This document shows, one piece after another, positions 7,686-15,392 of a DNA stretch of 64,000 bases. This DNA is from Alicyclobacillus sacchari (GTDB taxonomy: Bacteria > Bacillota > Bacilli > Alicyclobacillales > Alicyclobacillaceae), in NCBI RefSeq assembly GCF_004366795.1, contig NZ_SORF01000001.1:1-64000 (forward strand). The letters run 5' to 3'. The stretch's first letter is position 1. The number at the start of each line of letters is the position of its first letter. Under the pieces are notes generated by a model. That model saw nothing but the letters and a program-made list of their open reading frames with translations, ran no database searches and was not told where the DNA came from. A program made the position numbers and the translations under genes.

Positions 7686-9041
7686 TCACGTCGGAACCGA
7701 CGGTGTGCGGGCGGTTTCCACAGCCCGCCCTTTCATGCGAATATACAAAAGCATGAGGACGAACGCTGCTAGCAAAAATACAAGCGGTACAAGTCCAAGC
7801 AGAATCCGAAAGCCAAGAATGGTACCAGCAACTTGAACAGGCGCGCCTGACCGGTAACCACTGAGGGCAAAAAAGATCGCCATTACCGCATATTGCAGCG
7901 ACATGCCAAGGCGCACGACGCATCCATTCACACCCAGATACATACCCTCGCGCCGCCTGCCCGTGCGCAGTGCATCAATGTCAATCACTTCAGCCAGCAG
8001 GACGTTCAACAGAACCATAAATCCTGCAATGGGAACGCCGAGCGCCAAACCCGTGCAAAGTAAAGACACTGGACTGCGATCCACCAGCAACAACAGTTCG
8101 ACGAAGGCATAGAGCACAATGGAAAGGCAGAGCGATCGCGCTGAAGAAAAGCGCACCGCTGCACGGGCCCAGATGAACGAAAGAGGCATGGCGACAATAA
8201 AAATGCCGCCGAGGAACAACGAATTTTGCATGGGGGTCAAGCGGATGACATAGGTCGTGTAAAACGAAGAGGTACTGGTAAACAACGTCGTCGTGAATTG
8301 GACCAAGAAACTGGCGGCGACGTACAACAGAAAATGGCGATTGCGGAACGTGGAAGACAACGCCTCCCCCCAGCCGAACGGCCTTTCACGCCTCTCCTTG
8401 CGCTCAAAGCTGCCATACAGGGACACATACATGCTCAGCAGTCCAATGGCCCCGAATACGAGTCCCATCGTACGCCAACCCAGCGACTGACCGAGCGACT
8501 TTGCGAGCGCCACACCGGCGATGAGGCCGATGATGCCAAACAATTGCTGGAGCGCCGAGACATATGCGCGATCGCGCTGACTTACAAACATTTCCGGGTA
8601 CAAGGCACCCGCGTTCAAAGCTGTAAAGGTAAAACTCAGATCAAAAGCGAGCGTCATCGCAAAAAAGTAACACAAGAGCCCCGCGTGCCCGAGCGATGGA
8701 GGCGAGAAGAGAAGCACAAACGATAAGGCAAACGGCAGTGAACACAGGGCAATATAAGGGATTCTCCTGCCCCAGCGCGTGTTCGTTCGATCGCTGATGT
8801 GTCCGGCAAGCAAGTTAAAAAGCGCGTTCAAGACGCCATACGCAATCATGCCGGTCGAGATGGCAACAGCTGATACATGCAAGTTGGTGACGTAAAAATA
8901 GACCGCCACGGCGTTGAACGCCTGCCAGAGCATGTTGATGGCAACCTGGTTTGCCGCATAGGCGATACGTTTGCTTGGCGGCACCTGTGAAGACGTATGA
9001 CCAGATGGACTGGCCCCCATCCTTGCCTGTGGTGCTTGCAT
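7686..9041 (-). CDS. GPH-family (MelB-like) sugar:cation symporter
   Basis: A 451-residue, 12-span transporter of the glycoside-pentoside-hexuronide group of the major facilitator superfamily. The diagnostic loop DRTNTRWGRRIPYI follows the second helix, and EVIDIDALRTGRRREGMYLG marks the second half. The ATG at 9041 follows a GGGGGTGGGGCT ribosome binding region. It begins 16 bases after the end of the PIG-L deacetylase gene on the same strand, so the two are almost certainly one operon. That pairing suggests uptake of an N-acetylated sugar or glycoside whose acetyl group is removed inside the cell; this is inference. The substrate is not predictable from sequence alone. Confidence 0.85.
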   Translation of the reverse strand: MQAPQARMGASPSGHTSSQVPPSKRIAYAANQVAINMLWQAFNAVAVYFYVTNLHVSAVAISTGMIAYGVLNALFNLLAGHISDRTNTRWGRRIPYIALCSLPFALSFVLLFSPPSLGHAGLLCYFFAMTLAFDLSFTFTALNAGALYPEMFVSQRDRAYVSALQQLFGIIGLIAGVALAKSLGQSLGWRTMGLVFGAIGLLSMYVSLYGSFERKERRERPFGWGEALSSTFRNRHFLLYVAASFLVQFTTTLFTSTSSFYTTYVIRLTPMQNSLFLGGIFIVAMPLSFIWARAAVRFSSARSLCLSIVLYAFVELLLLVDRSPVSLLCTGLALGVPIAGFMVLLNVLLAEVIDIDALRTGRRREGMYLGVNGCVVRLGMSLQYAVMAIFFALSGYRSGAPVQVAGTILGFRILLGLVPLVFLLAAFVLMLLYIRMKGRAVETARTPSVPT

Positions 9042-9057
9042 AGCCCCACCCCCAAAA

Positions 9058-9828
9058 TCACATGTGAAGTGCCGCAGGGAAAAAGTGCAACTGGCGCGGT
9101 GACAACACTTTAAACGCCTCCGCAAAGCCTTCTGACAAAGGTTCTGCTACCCCTTGTGCCATTTGCATAGCGCCGTAGTACTGCTTGGCCTGATGCTCGA
9201 AATACTGGACGAGCAGGGGCCACTCGTCGTTGGCGAACTGACTTTTGTGAGCCAGTATCGAGGCGAGCTTGGCATCCCAAAAGTCTGTGACATCGACATA
9301 CGTGTTTGGATAGGCGCTCGCGTAGAACGCAATCATGGGCACGGTGCATGGCTGGCCACAGTCCGGTTTAATCAAGCTGTTGGCAGCTAGCACCGCAGCC
9401 GCGACTGCGCGGCCGACTTTTTGATGATCAGGATGTGCCTCATACGGCGCCCACGGATCCACCGTCATCACCAGTTCGGGCTCTACATCGCGAAGTATGG
9501 GGATCAACGCAGACATCACTTCGTATTCCGAATAACTACCCAAATCTTCGAAAGACAACTCATAGTGGTGCGATACACCGACAATTTCCCCGGCTGATCG
9601 CAGTTCTGCCTGCCGAATGCGAACCCTTTCGTCCGCGGACACAGTCTGATCCGAGCCGCCATAGCGGCCATCGGTCACGGTCACGTAGCAGACTTGACAC
9701 CCATTTGCCGCCAACCGCGTCAAGGTGCCTCCTGCCCCCACCTCGTTGTCGTCCGGATGCGGCTGAACGCATAATACGGATTTAACATCAGTAAGCGGTT
9801 TCAAACCCAAGATGCGCAGGATCTCCAC
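9058..9828 (-). CDS. PIG-L/LmbE-family N-acetylglucosaminyl deacetylase
   Basis: A 256-residue zinc deacetylase. The metal and catalytic motif QPHPDDNEVGAGGT lies near residues 22-35, and the third zinc ligand in AHPDHQKVG at about 134. The family includes BshB (bacillithiol synthesis), MshB and PIG-L, all of which deacetylate GlcNAc conjugates. The GTG start at 9828 lies close behind GAGGAGGGGG; the frame remains open far upstream through the divergent promoter region, which is not coding. It forms an operon with the downstream GPH transporter. A bacillithiol deacetylase is possible, but the transporter partner points to catabolism of an imported conjugate. Confidence 0.85.
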   Translation of the reverse strand: MEILRILGLKPLTDVKSVLCVQPHPDDNEVGAGGTLTRLAANGCQVCYVTVTDGRYGGSDQTVSADERVRIRQAELRSAGEIVGVSHHYELSFEDLGSYSEYEVMSALIPILRDVEPELVMTVDPWAPYEAHPDHQKVGRAVAAAVLAANSLIKPDCGQPCTVPMIAFYASAYPNTYVDVTDFWDAKLASILAHKSQFANDEWPLLVQYFEHQAKQYYGAMQMAQGVAEPLSEGFAEAFKVLSPRQLHFFPAALHM

Positions 9829-9948
9829 TTGTGCCCCCTCCTCTTCGTGTCTCATTCTATTTCTGTCTGGCCTGCTTGCATTCCTTTGTCCCAGAACTGA
9901 CAATTCTCGTTCAGCATCCCGCAGCTTAGGCTGTTGATTGTACGAATT

Positions 9949-9976
9949 TTGTGTATTGGACGAACCAAGGTACAAT
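9949..9976 (+). promoter_or_regulatory. Predicted promoter of the aldo-keto reductase gene
   Basis: TTGTGT (9949-9954) and TACAAT (9971-9976) are separated by 16 bases, directly upstream of the GGAGGAGGTG ribosome binding site. The -10 is good and the -35 is weak. The divergent deacetylase operon must have its promoter in the same 168-base gap, but I see no convincing match there. Confidence 0.4.
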
Positions 9977-9996
9977 GGTGGAGGAGGTGTTTCTAT

Positions 9997-10944
9997 ATGG
10001 AATATCGCAGACTTGGAAAAAGTGGTTTGAAAGTATCCGAAATCGCGCTGGGCAGCTGGCTTACATATGGCACTGTCACCGAAAGGGAACAGGCTGTCGC
10101 CTGTGTCAAGCAGGCGTATGAACTTGGCATCAATCATTTTGACTGTGCCAACGTCTATGGAGCGAAACCTCATGCCGCAGAAGAAGTGATGCGCGAAGCC
10201 TTAAAGCCATACCCGCGCCAAAGCTACGTGATCACGACGAAAGCGTTTTGGCCCGTCGGTGATGGCCCGAATGATCGCGGACTTAGCCGCAAACATCTCA
10301 TCGAGCAGGCTGAACAAAGCTTGAAAGCGCTTGGCGTCGATTACGTGGATATCTTCTACTTCCACCGATTCGATCCTGACACGGACCTCGAAGAGACACT
10401 ACGCGCCATGGACGACCTCATTACACAAGGAAAAGTGTTGTACGCAGGTCTGAGCGAATGGCCAGCCGATAAAATTGCTCTCGGCGTTCAGTTGCAAAAG
10501 GAGTTGCGGCTACACAAGTTCGCGGCGAGCCAGCCAATTTACAACATGTTTGAACGCTATATCGAAAAGGCAATTGTTCCGATCTGCGAAAACGCAGGCA
10601 TTGGGCAAGTCGTCTTCTCCCCGCTCGCGCAGGGCATTTTGACCGGCAAGTATCGCAAGGGTCAGCCGGCCCCGGCGGGATCGCGCTTGGCGACACCTGG
10701 CGTCAATCAGTTCATGCGTGTTGACGAAGCGGTGCTCGACAAAGTGGAACGTCTCGTCGCCATCGCCGATCAGGCAGGTATCTCGCTCGCCCAAATGGCC
10801 ATCGCCTGGACCTTGCGCTTGGAAAACGTTGCGAGCGCGCTCGTTGGTGCAAGCCGGCCGGAGCAGGTCGTGGAAAACGCAAAGGCGGCGGGTGTCAAGC
10901 TGTCACAAGACGTAATCGACGCCATCGAAAAGGCACTCGTGTAA
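9997..10944 (+). CDS. Aldo/keto reductase, potassium-channel beta-subunit-like
   Basis: A 315-residue NADPH-dependent TIM-barrel aldo/keto reductase. MEYRRLGKSGLKVSEIALGS starts the barrel, FDCANVYG holds the catalytic Asp/Tyr, DIFYFHRFDP holds the active-site histidine strand, and VFSPLAQGILTGKY is the cofactor-binding segment. The last motif and overall layout match the Kv-beta/YghZ subgroup. The ATG at 9997 follows GGAGGAGGTG. Members reduce aldehydes such as methylglyoxal; the natural substrate here is unknown. It precedes moeA by 38 bases in the same direction and may be cotranscribed. Confidence 0.93.
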   Translation: MEYRRLGKSGLKVSEIALGSWLTYGTVTEREQAVACVKQAYELGINHFDCANVYGAKPHAAEEVMREALKPYPRQSYVITTKAFWPVGDGPNDRGLSRKHLIEQAEQSLKALGVDYVDIFYFHRFDPDTDLEETLRAMDDLITQGKVLYAGLSEWPADKIALGVQLQKELRLHKFAASQPIYNMFERYIEKAIVPICENAGIGQVVFSPLAQGILTGKYRKGQPAPAGSRLATPGVNQFMRVDEAVLDKVERLVAIADQAGISLAQMAIAWTLRLENVASALVGASRPEQVVENAKAAGVKLSQDVIDAIEKALV

Positions 10945-10982
10945 GCCGATATGTGGCAGCGCCGATACGGGGAGTGAGGGCC

Positions 10983-12206
10983 ATGAAGATTCTCACGTTT
11001 GACGAGGCGTGGATGGCGATTCAATCGCTGTCTGCGCCACTCCCGCCGGAATGGGTGGACGTCTGGAAGGCGACGGCCAGTAAGCGGCGGATCGCCCAGA
11101 ATGTCGTGTCCGCCATCGATCTGCCGCCGTTTGATCGGGCGATGATGGACGGTTTCGCCATCGCAGCATCCGATTTGGACGCGACCGAACCACTGCGTAT
11201 AAGCGGGGCTGTGGCCGCTGGCGATCCCGACCCAACCGCGATCGCAAGTGGCGCAGCGGTGCGCGTGCGCACGGGCGCCATGGCGCCAATGGGCGCAGCA
11301 GCGGTCGTCCGCCAGGAATGGGCCGATGTGGAGGGTGACGCGATTCGTTTGTTGCAGCGCATCAGGCCGGGCGAATCGATTCAACGTCGAGGCGAAGATG
11401 TCGCGGCTGGCGCTCAACTGATTGCGTCAGGCCACCCGCTTGACGGACAGACCATCGCCGTGCTGCGAGCTGCCGGCGTGATGCAGGTACCAGTTTATCG
11501 CGCTTGCCGGATCGCCATTCTGGTGACTGGAAACGAACTACGCACTGGCCAAGAATCACTCGGCGTTGGGCAGGTATACGCCGCCAGCGACGCGTTTCTT
11601 GCCGCCAGTCTGTCCGAAGTCGGAGCCATCGTGGACGATATCGTCTATCTTCCCGACGATTTCAAGTCCATCTGCGGTGAGATCGAGCGCCGCATTGGCA
11701 GAGTCGACTGCGTTCTGCTGACTGGCGGCGCGTCCGTCGGCGACACCGATTACGCTCTGCGCGCCATCTCCTCCGTCGCGGGTGAACATCCCATCGCCAT
11801 GTCACGCGTCTGGATGCGCCCCGGTTCTCCGCTCATCGTCAGGCGGATCGGCACGACGAACGTGTTCGCGATGTCGGGAAACCCGGCTGCTTGCTTTGTG
11901 CAATTTCACAGCCTTGTGTTGCCTGCAATCCGACGCATGATGGGCGATCTCGCCGCACATCCGTTTCCTTATCGGACAACACTTGCAGAGCCGGTACGGT
12001 TGAAACCGCTAAAACACGTTCGCGTGCATCGCGCCACCGCGAATTGGCAGGGCGGCGTCCTGACCGCCGTCGCGCAGGCACAGCAATCTTCTGGCAGCAT
12101 CAGCGGACTGGCCTCGACGAATGCCCTGATCCGCCTCGATGAAGATCGTTACGGAGCAGGTGACACCGTGCCCATATTGTTCACGAGATGCTTTGGCGAG
12201 TCGTGA
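10983..12206 (+). CDS. moeA: Molybdopterin molybdenumtransferase MoeA
   Basis: A 407-residue MoeA, which inserts molybdate into adenylylated molybdopterin at the last step of cofactor synthesis. Motifs: DLPPFDRAMMDGFAI at the N-terminal domain, VRVRTGAMAP, ILVTGNEL and the substrate-binding LLTGGASVGDTDY, then MRPGSP and SGNPAACFV. The ATG at 10983 follows GGGGAGTGAGGG. No other molybdenum cofactor gene or molybdoenzyme lies in the window, so partners must be elsewhere. The 3' end overlaps the convergent YheC/D gene by 26 bases. Confidence 0.93.
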   Translation: MKILTFDEAWMAIQSLSAPLPPEWVDVWKATASKRRIAQNVVSAIDLPPFDRAMMDGFAIAASDLDATEPLRISGAVAAGDPDPTAIASGAAVRVRTGAMAPMGAAAVVRQEWADVEGDAIRLLQRIRPGESIQRRGEDVAAGAQLIASGHPLDGQTIAVLRAAGVMQVPVYRACRIAILVTGNELRTGQESLGVGQVYAASDAFLAASLSEVGAIVDDIVYLPDDFKSICGEIERRIGRVDCVLLTGGASVGDTDYALRAISSVAGEHPIAMSRVWMRPGSPLIVRRIGTTNVFAMSGNPAACFVQFHSLVLPAIRRMMGDLAAHPFPYRTTLAEPVRLKPLKHVRVHRATANWQGGVLTAVAQAQQSSGSISGLASTNALIRLDEDRYGAGDTVPILFTRCFGES

Positions 12207-13032
12207 CGGCCTTCCGCGCGTCAGGCAGTGGGCCGCAGGATGGTGTGCTGCATTGGCGAGGGCCGTTGCGTCGCCGTGCCTGTTCATATCGGCCCCAGCG
12301 ATATTGAATGCGCCTGTAATCGGCGAGCCCGTCGATGTTTTTTGCAAACAAGCGATGGCTCGGTCCCGTATTTTCCTCCAGCAGCCAGATTCCCCCTTCC
12401 ACGTCGATCGCGACATCAAAACCGAGCTCCCGATAGGGTTGATACGTGTCAAAGTGTTTTGCCCATGCGTGTGCGAGTTGAACCAATCGCGACTTCGTGC
12501 GCGCTATCTGTTCCTTCGTCCAGCCGGCTTGACGCAAGGCGCGATCGACACTCATCACGGTACCATGACTGAGCGCCACGTTCGTCACGATGCTGCTTGG
12601 TCCCGCAATTTTTGCAACCATACCGGAGTACAGCCACTTGCCGCCCGGCCGATCTCGCTGCATCATCACGCGAACGTCCATGGGGCGCCCCTTGACCTGC
12701 AGCAGACGGACAGCCTGCTGCACGATGTACACGTTGCCGCCTTGCGAACGTCGAATGTGGACATTTGCCTTATCCAGCGTGGCAAACGCGATCGGCCGGC
12801 GCACCGTATGCTGTACGATCACGCGGCCCTGCCGATCGTTCCACACCTTCATCACGCCGCGCCCGCGTGAACCTGCAGCAGGTTTCAAGTACACCGCTCC
12901 ATAGGCCTGAAGCATAGAAGCAAGCGACTTTTTGCTGTATTTTCGCGTCGTCGGCAAATGTTTACGAGCACTCGCATTCCGTGCGAAGAATCGGTACAAC
13001 AACCATTTTCCCAATTCAGGTTTGCGTGCCAA
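12181..13032 (-). CDS. YheC/YheD-family ATP-grasp protein (second copy)
   Basis: A 283-residue member of the YheC/YheD group, shorter than the one at 544-1791 because it lacks that protein's N-terminal domain. Recognisable are GKWLLYRFFARN, LPTTRKYSKKSL, the nucleotide loop VYLKPAAGSRGRGVMKV, MDVRVMMQRD, and the acidic IWLLEENTGPSHRLF. The TTG at 13032 is favoured by GGGAG six bases upstream; an ATG at 13062 extends the frame but has no ribosome binding site. A TATAGT -10-like box lies upstream near 13072. Probable sporulation role by family association only. It overlaps the moeA 3' end. Confidence 0.82.
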   Translation of the reverse strand: MARKPELGKWLLYRFFARNASARKHLPTTRKYSKKSLASMLQAYGAVYLKPAAGSRGRGVMKVWNDRQGRVIVQHTVRRPIAFATLDKANVHIRRSQGGNVYIVQQAVRLLQVKGRPMDVRVMMQRDRPGGKWLYSGMVAKIAGPSSIVTNVALSHGTVMSVDRALRQAGWTKEQIARTKSRLVQLAHAWAKHFDTYQPYRELGFDVAIDVEGGIWLLEENTGPSHRLFAKNIDGLADYRRIQYRWGRYEQARRRNGPRQCSTPSCGPLPDARKAVTTRQSIS

Positions 13033-13200
13033 GTCACACTCCCGCCCTCTCCTCAACTTCATTCCACTATATGTGAACCCTTGTACTGCGTTCGGGCAGG
13101 GTTGGAATGTTTATCCACATGCTGGCGCACCGCCTCAACAATGGCTAAAATATGAAGGACAGGCTTCTTAGCAGTGAATCGTCGCCAGAGGTGAATGAAG

Positions 13201-14091
13201 ATGAAAGTACGCAAGGCGGTTATTCCAGCTGCCGGTTTTGGCACGCGCATGTTGCCGGCAACCAAGGCAGTTCCGAAAGAAATGCTGCCCATTTTAAATA
13301 AACCATGTATACAGTACATCGTGGAGGAAGCGGTCTACTCCGGAATTGAAGAGATCTTGATCATCACAGGTCGCGCAAAGAAGGCGATTGAAGACCACTT
13401 CGACCGCTCCCCCGAACTTGAACTCCACCTCGAGCAAAGCCGCAAAGCGAGCATGCTCACAGAAGTGCAAGCGATTTCTGACCTCGTGGATATTCACTAC
13501 ACAAGGCAGAAGACGCCGCTTGGGCTTGGGCATGCGATTTTGTGCGCAAAGTCGTTCGTCGGCTCCGAACCGTTTGCCGTCTTGCTCGGCGACGACATCA
13601 TTCAGTCGGACGAGCCTGTTACGCGCCAATTGCTCTCGCAATACGAGAATGTAGACAGAGCCCTGCTCGGCATTCAACCTGTGCCTGCGTCCGACGTCTC
13701 GAAGTACGGCATTATCGAGCCGGTGAAGCGCACGGCCAGCCGGGAGCCGATACCCGTGCGGCGATTGATCGAAAAACCAAGCGAAGCAGAGGCACCTTCC
13801 AATTTGGCCGTACTGGGTCGTTATGTCCTGCCGCCCTCGATTTTCGACGCGTTAGAGGAGACACCTCTCGGCCACGGCGGTGAACTCCAGCTCACGGACG
13901 CCCTTCAGCGCTTGGCCGCCCTGAACCTCGTCGACGCCTACCAGTTTGAAGGCGTCCGCCACGACATCGGCAATTTGGAGGGCTGGTTGAAAGCGAACCT
14001 GGCATTCGGGTTGGAAGACCCGAAACTGGCCGTGTCCATGCGTAACTGGCTGGCTGACGATCGGGTGCAAAGTCGTCTCGCGAGCTTTTAA
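13201..14091 (+). CDS. galU: UTP-glucose-1-phosphate uridylyltransferase
   Basis: A 296-residue nucleotidyltransferase making UDP-glucose for cell-wall glycans, teichoic acid glycosylation or exopolysaccharide. The nucleotide-binding signature is PAAGFGTRMLPATKAVPKEML at the N-terminus. LLGDDII holds the metal-binding Asp, SKYGIIEP and LIEKP are sugar-phosphate contacts, and HDIGNLEGW is near the end. The second ATG (13201) is used because AGAGGTG lies seven bases upstream; the first ATG (13195) is too close. The Bacillus orthologue is named gtaB. Confidence 0.95.
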   Translation: MKVRKAVIPAAGFGTRMLPATKAVPKEMLPILNKPCIQYIVEEAVYSGIEEILIITGRAKKAIEDHFDRSPELELHLEQSRKASMLTEVQAISDLVDIHYTRQKTPLGLGHAILCAKSFVGSEPFAVLLGDDIIQSDEPVTRQLLSQYENVDRALLGIQPVPASDVSKYGIIEPVKRTASREPIPVRRLIEKPSEAEAPSNLAVLGRYVLPPSIFDALEETPLGHGGELQLTDALQRLAALNLVDAYQFEGVRHDIGNLEGWLKANLAFGLEDPKLAVSMRNWLADDRVQSRLASF

Positions 14092-14407
14092 GGTTTTTTC
14101 GGCGCATCGATACACAACAAAACGCGGAGGTTTCGGCAGCCCGTCGATGCTCGCCCGGAGCCGCTTCCTCCGCTTCATCTGTCTTTTCCGGCATCCCCTG
14201 TCCTCTTCATCCTGCACGGTTGTGCACAAAACGCGGCCATCCAGTCGCCACGTTGCCTACGACTGTCGCAACCGTGGATACCTATATTCTCCACCACACC
14301 CTGATGATTGCCCTGACTGCCCTTACACTGGATCGATTTACATGAAGGTGAAAGCTCCCTCACGCGCGAATGGTATGTCATTCGTTTCGAAAGGGAGAGT
14401 CGACAGC
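14092..14407 (+). other. 316-base intergenic region with hairpins before the NlpC/P60 gene
   Basis: No gene is supported here. The galU stop is followed by GGTTTTTTC. An inverted repeat GCATCGA (14104-14110) / TCGATGC (14144-14150) is interleaved with GCGGAGG (14124-14130) / CCTCCGC (14167-14173). A further hairpin CCACGTTGC / GCAACCGTGG spans 14248-14277. A structured 5' leader for the downstream cell-wall hydrolase is possible. I looked for the c-di-AMP (ydaO) riboswitch often found before such genes and did not see its conserved G-rich segments. Confidence 0.4.
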
Positions 14408-15340
14408 ATGAGAAAGGGTATCATCGCAGTTGTCACCACCATCGCAACCCTTGCCGCACCTGGAATGGGCGTCGCCTTTGCCGGAACCAGCAGCAGTGCC
14501 GCCGCGTACACGGTACAAACAGGAGACACCATGTACAAAATCGCGCTCGCCAAAGATGTGCCGTTGGCCTCTCTGGAACTTGCGAATCCACAAATTCAGA
14601 ATCCGACATCCATCTACCCTGGAGAAGTGATTGCGCTGCCAACACCCTATGTGGTGGCAAGCGGCGATACACTGTACAAAATCGCGGTTGCGCATGGTAT
14701 TTCCTTGGCCGCCCTTGAGGCCGCAAACCCGCAAATCACAGACGTCACCAACTTGCAAATTGGACAAACCATTTTCCTGCCGATTCCTGCGAATCACTCG
14801 ACAACCTTGACATCGACTCCTGCCTCCGCATCGAGCGCTAGTGTCAACGCGGCGCCCGGCGCTGGGTCGTCGACAGTCAGCACGCCGAGCACAGCGGCAC
14901 AGACCACATCAGGATCCACGTCCTCGACCGCGGTGCTTCGCCAGAATATCTTGAATTTCGCGCAATCGCTCGTCGGCATCCACTATGCTTGGGGTGGCAG
15001 TTCGCCGACGACCGGCTTTGACTGCTCGGGTTTCGTGCAGTATGTGTTCGCCCATTTTGACATTTCGTTGCCACGGCAGTCTCACGATCAAGCCACTGTC
15101 GGCACGCCAGTCGCCCAGTCCTCGTTACAACCCGGCGACTTGCTGTTTTTCACGGATACCGACTCCTACGCGAGTCAGTATGCGAACCACGTGACACATG
15201 TTGGTATCTATATGGGAAACGGCAACATGATTGAGTCGTCATCCGCCAACAACGGCGAAGGCGTTGTCGTTGTCCACAACGTGTTTGCAAACCCGTACTA
15301 CTCCGCACATTACTACGGTGCGCGCGACGTGATTGGATAA
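14408..15340 (+). CDS. Secreted cell-wall hydrolase: signal peptide, two LysM, NlpC/P60
   Basis: A 310-residue exported peptidoglycan endopeptidase of the LytF/CwlS design. A signal peptide ends near residue 26 (MGVAFA/GTSSS). Two LysM repeats (about 33-77 and 80-125), each with YxVxxGDTxYKIA, bind the glycan. A Ser/Thr/Ala-rich linker (about 130-178) follows, then the NlpC/P60 domain with catalytic Cys206 in FDCSGFV and His264 in HVTHVGIYMG. It likely cleaves gamma-D-Glu to diamino acid bonds. The ATG at 14408 follows AAAGGGAG; the longer open frame upstream would bury the signal peptide and is rejected. A strong hairpin follows the gene. Confidence 0.93.
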   Translation: MRKGIIAVVTTIATLAAPGMGVAFAGTSSSAAAYTVQTGDTMYKIALAKDVPLASLELANPQIQNPTSIYPGEVIALPTPYVVASGDTLYKIAVAHGISLAALEAANPQITDVTNLQIGQTIFLPIPANHSTTLTSTPASASSASVNAAPGAGSSTVSTPSTAAQTTSGSTSSTAVLRQNILNFAQSLVGIHYAWGGSSPTTGFDCSGFVQYVFAHFDISLPRQSHDQATVGTPVAQSSLQPGDLLFFTDTDSYASQYANHVTHVGIYMGNGNMIESSSANNGEGVVVVHNVFANPYYSAHYYGARDVIG

Positions 15341-15354
15341 ACGAGTCGCAACGA

Positions 15355-15378
15355 CCCCCTGCCACGCCGAGCAGGGGG
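15355..15378. terminator. Bidirectional terminator between the NlpC/P60 and addA genes
   Basis: CCCCCTGC (15355-15362) and GCAGGGGG (15371-15378) form a perfect GC-rich 8-base stem with an 8-base loop, extended by partly paired GCAAC/TTGC flanks. It lies between two convergent genes and could serve both. No long T-run is present on either side. Confidence 0.6.
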
Positions 15379-15392
15379 TTGCAACAGGGTGA

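Noticed and set aside
14092-14407. c-di-AMP (ydaO) riboswitch before the NlpC/P60 gene
   Set aside because: The conserved G-rich segments and AGGG core are not present on the plus strand.
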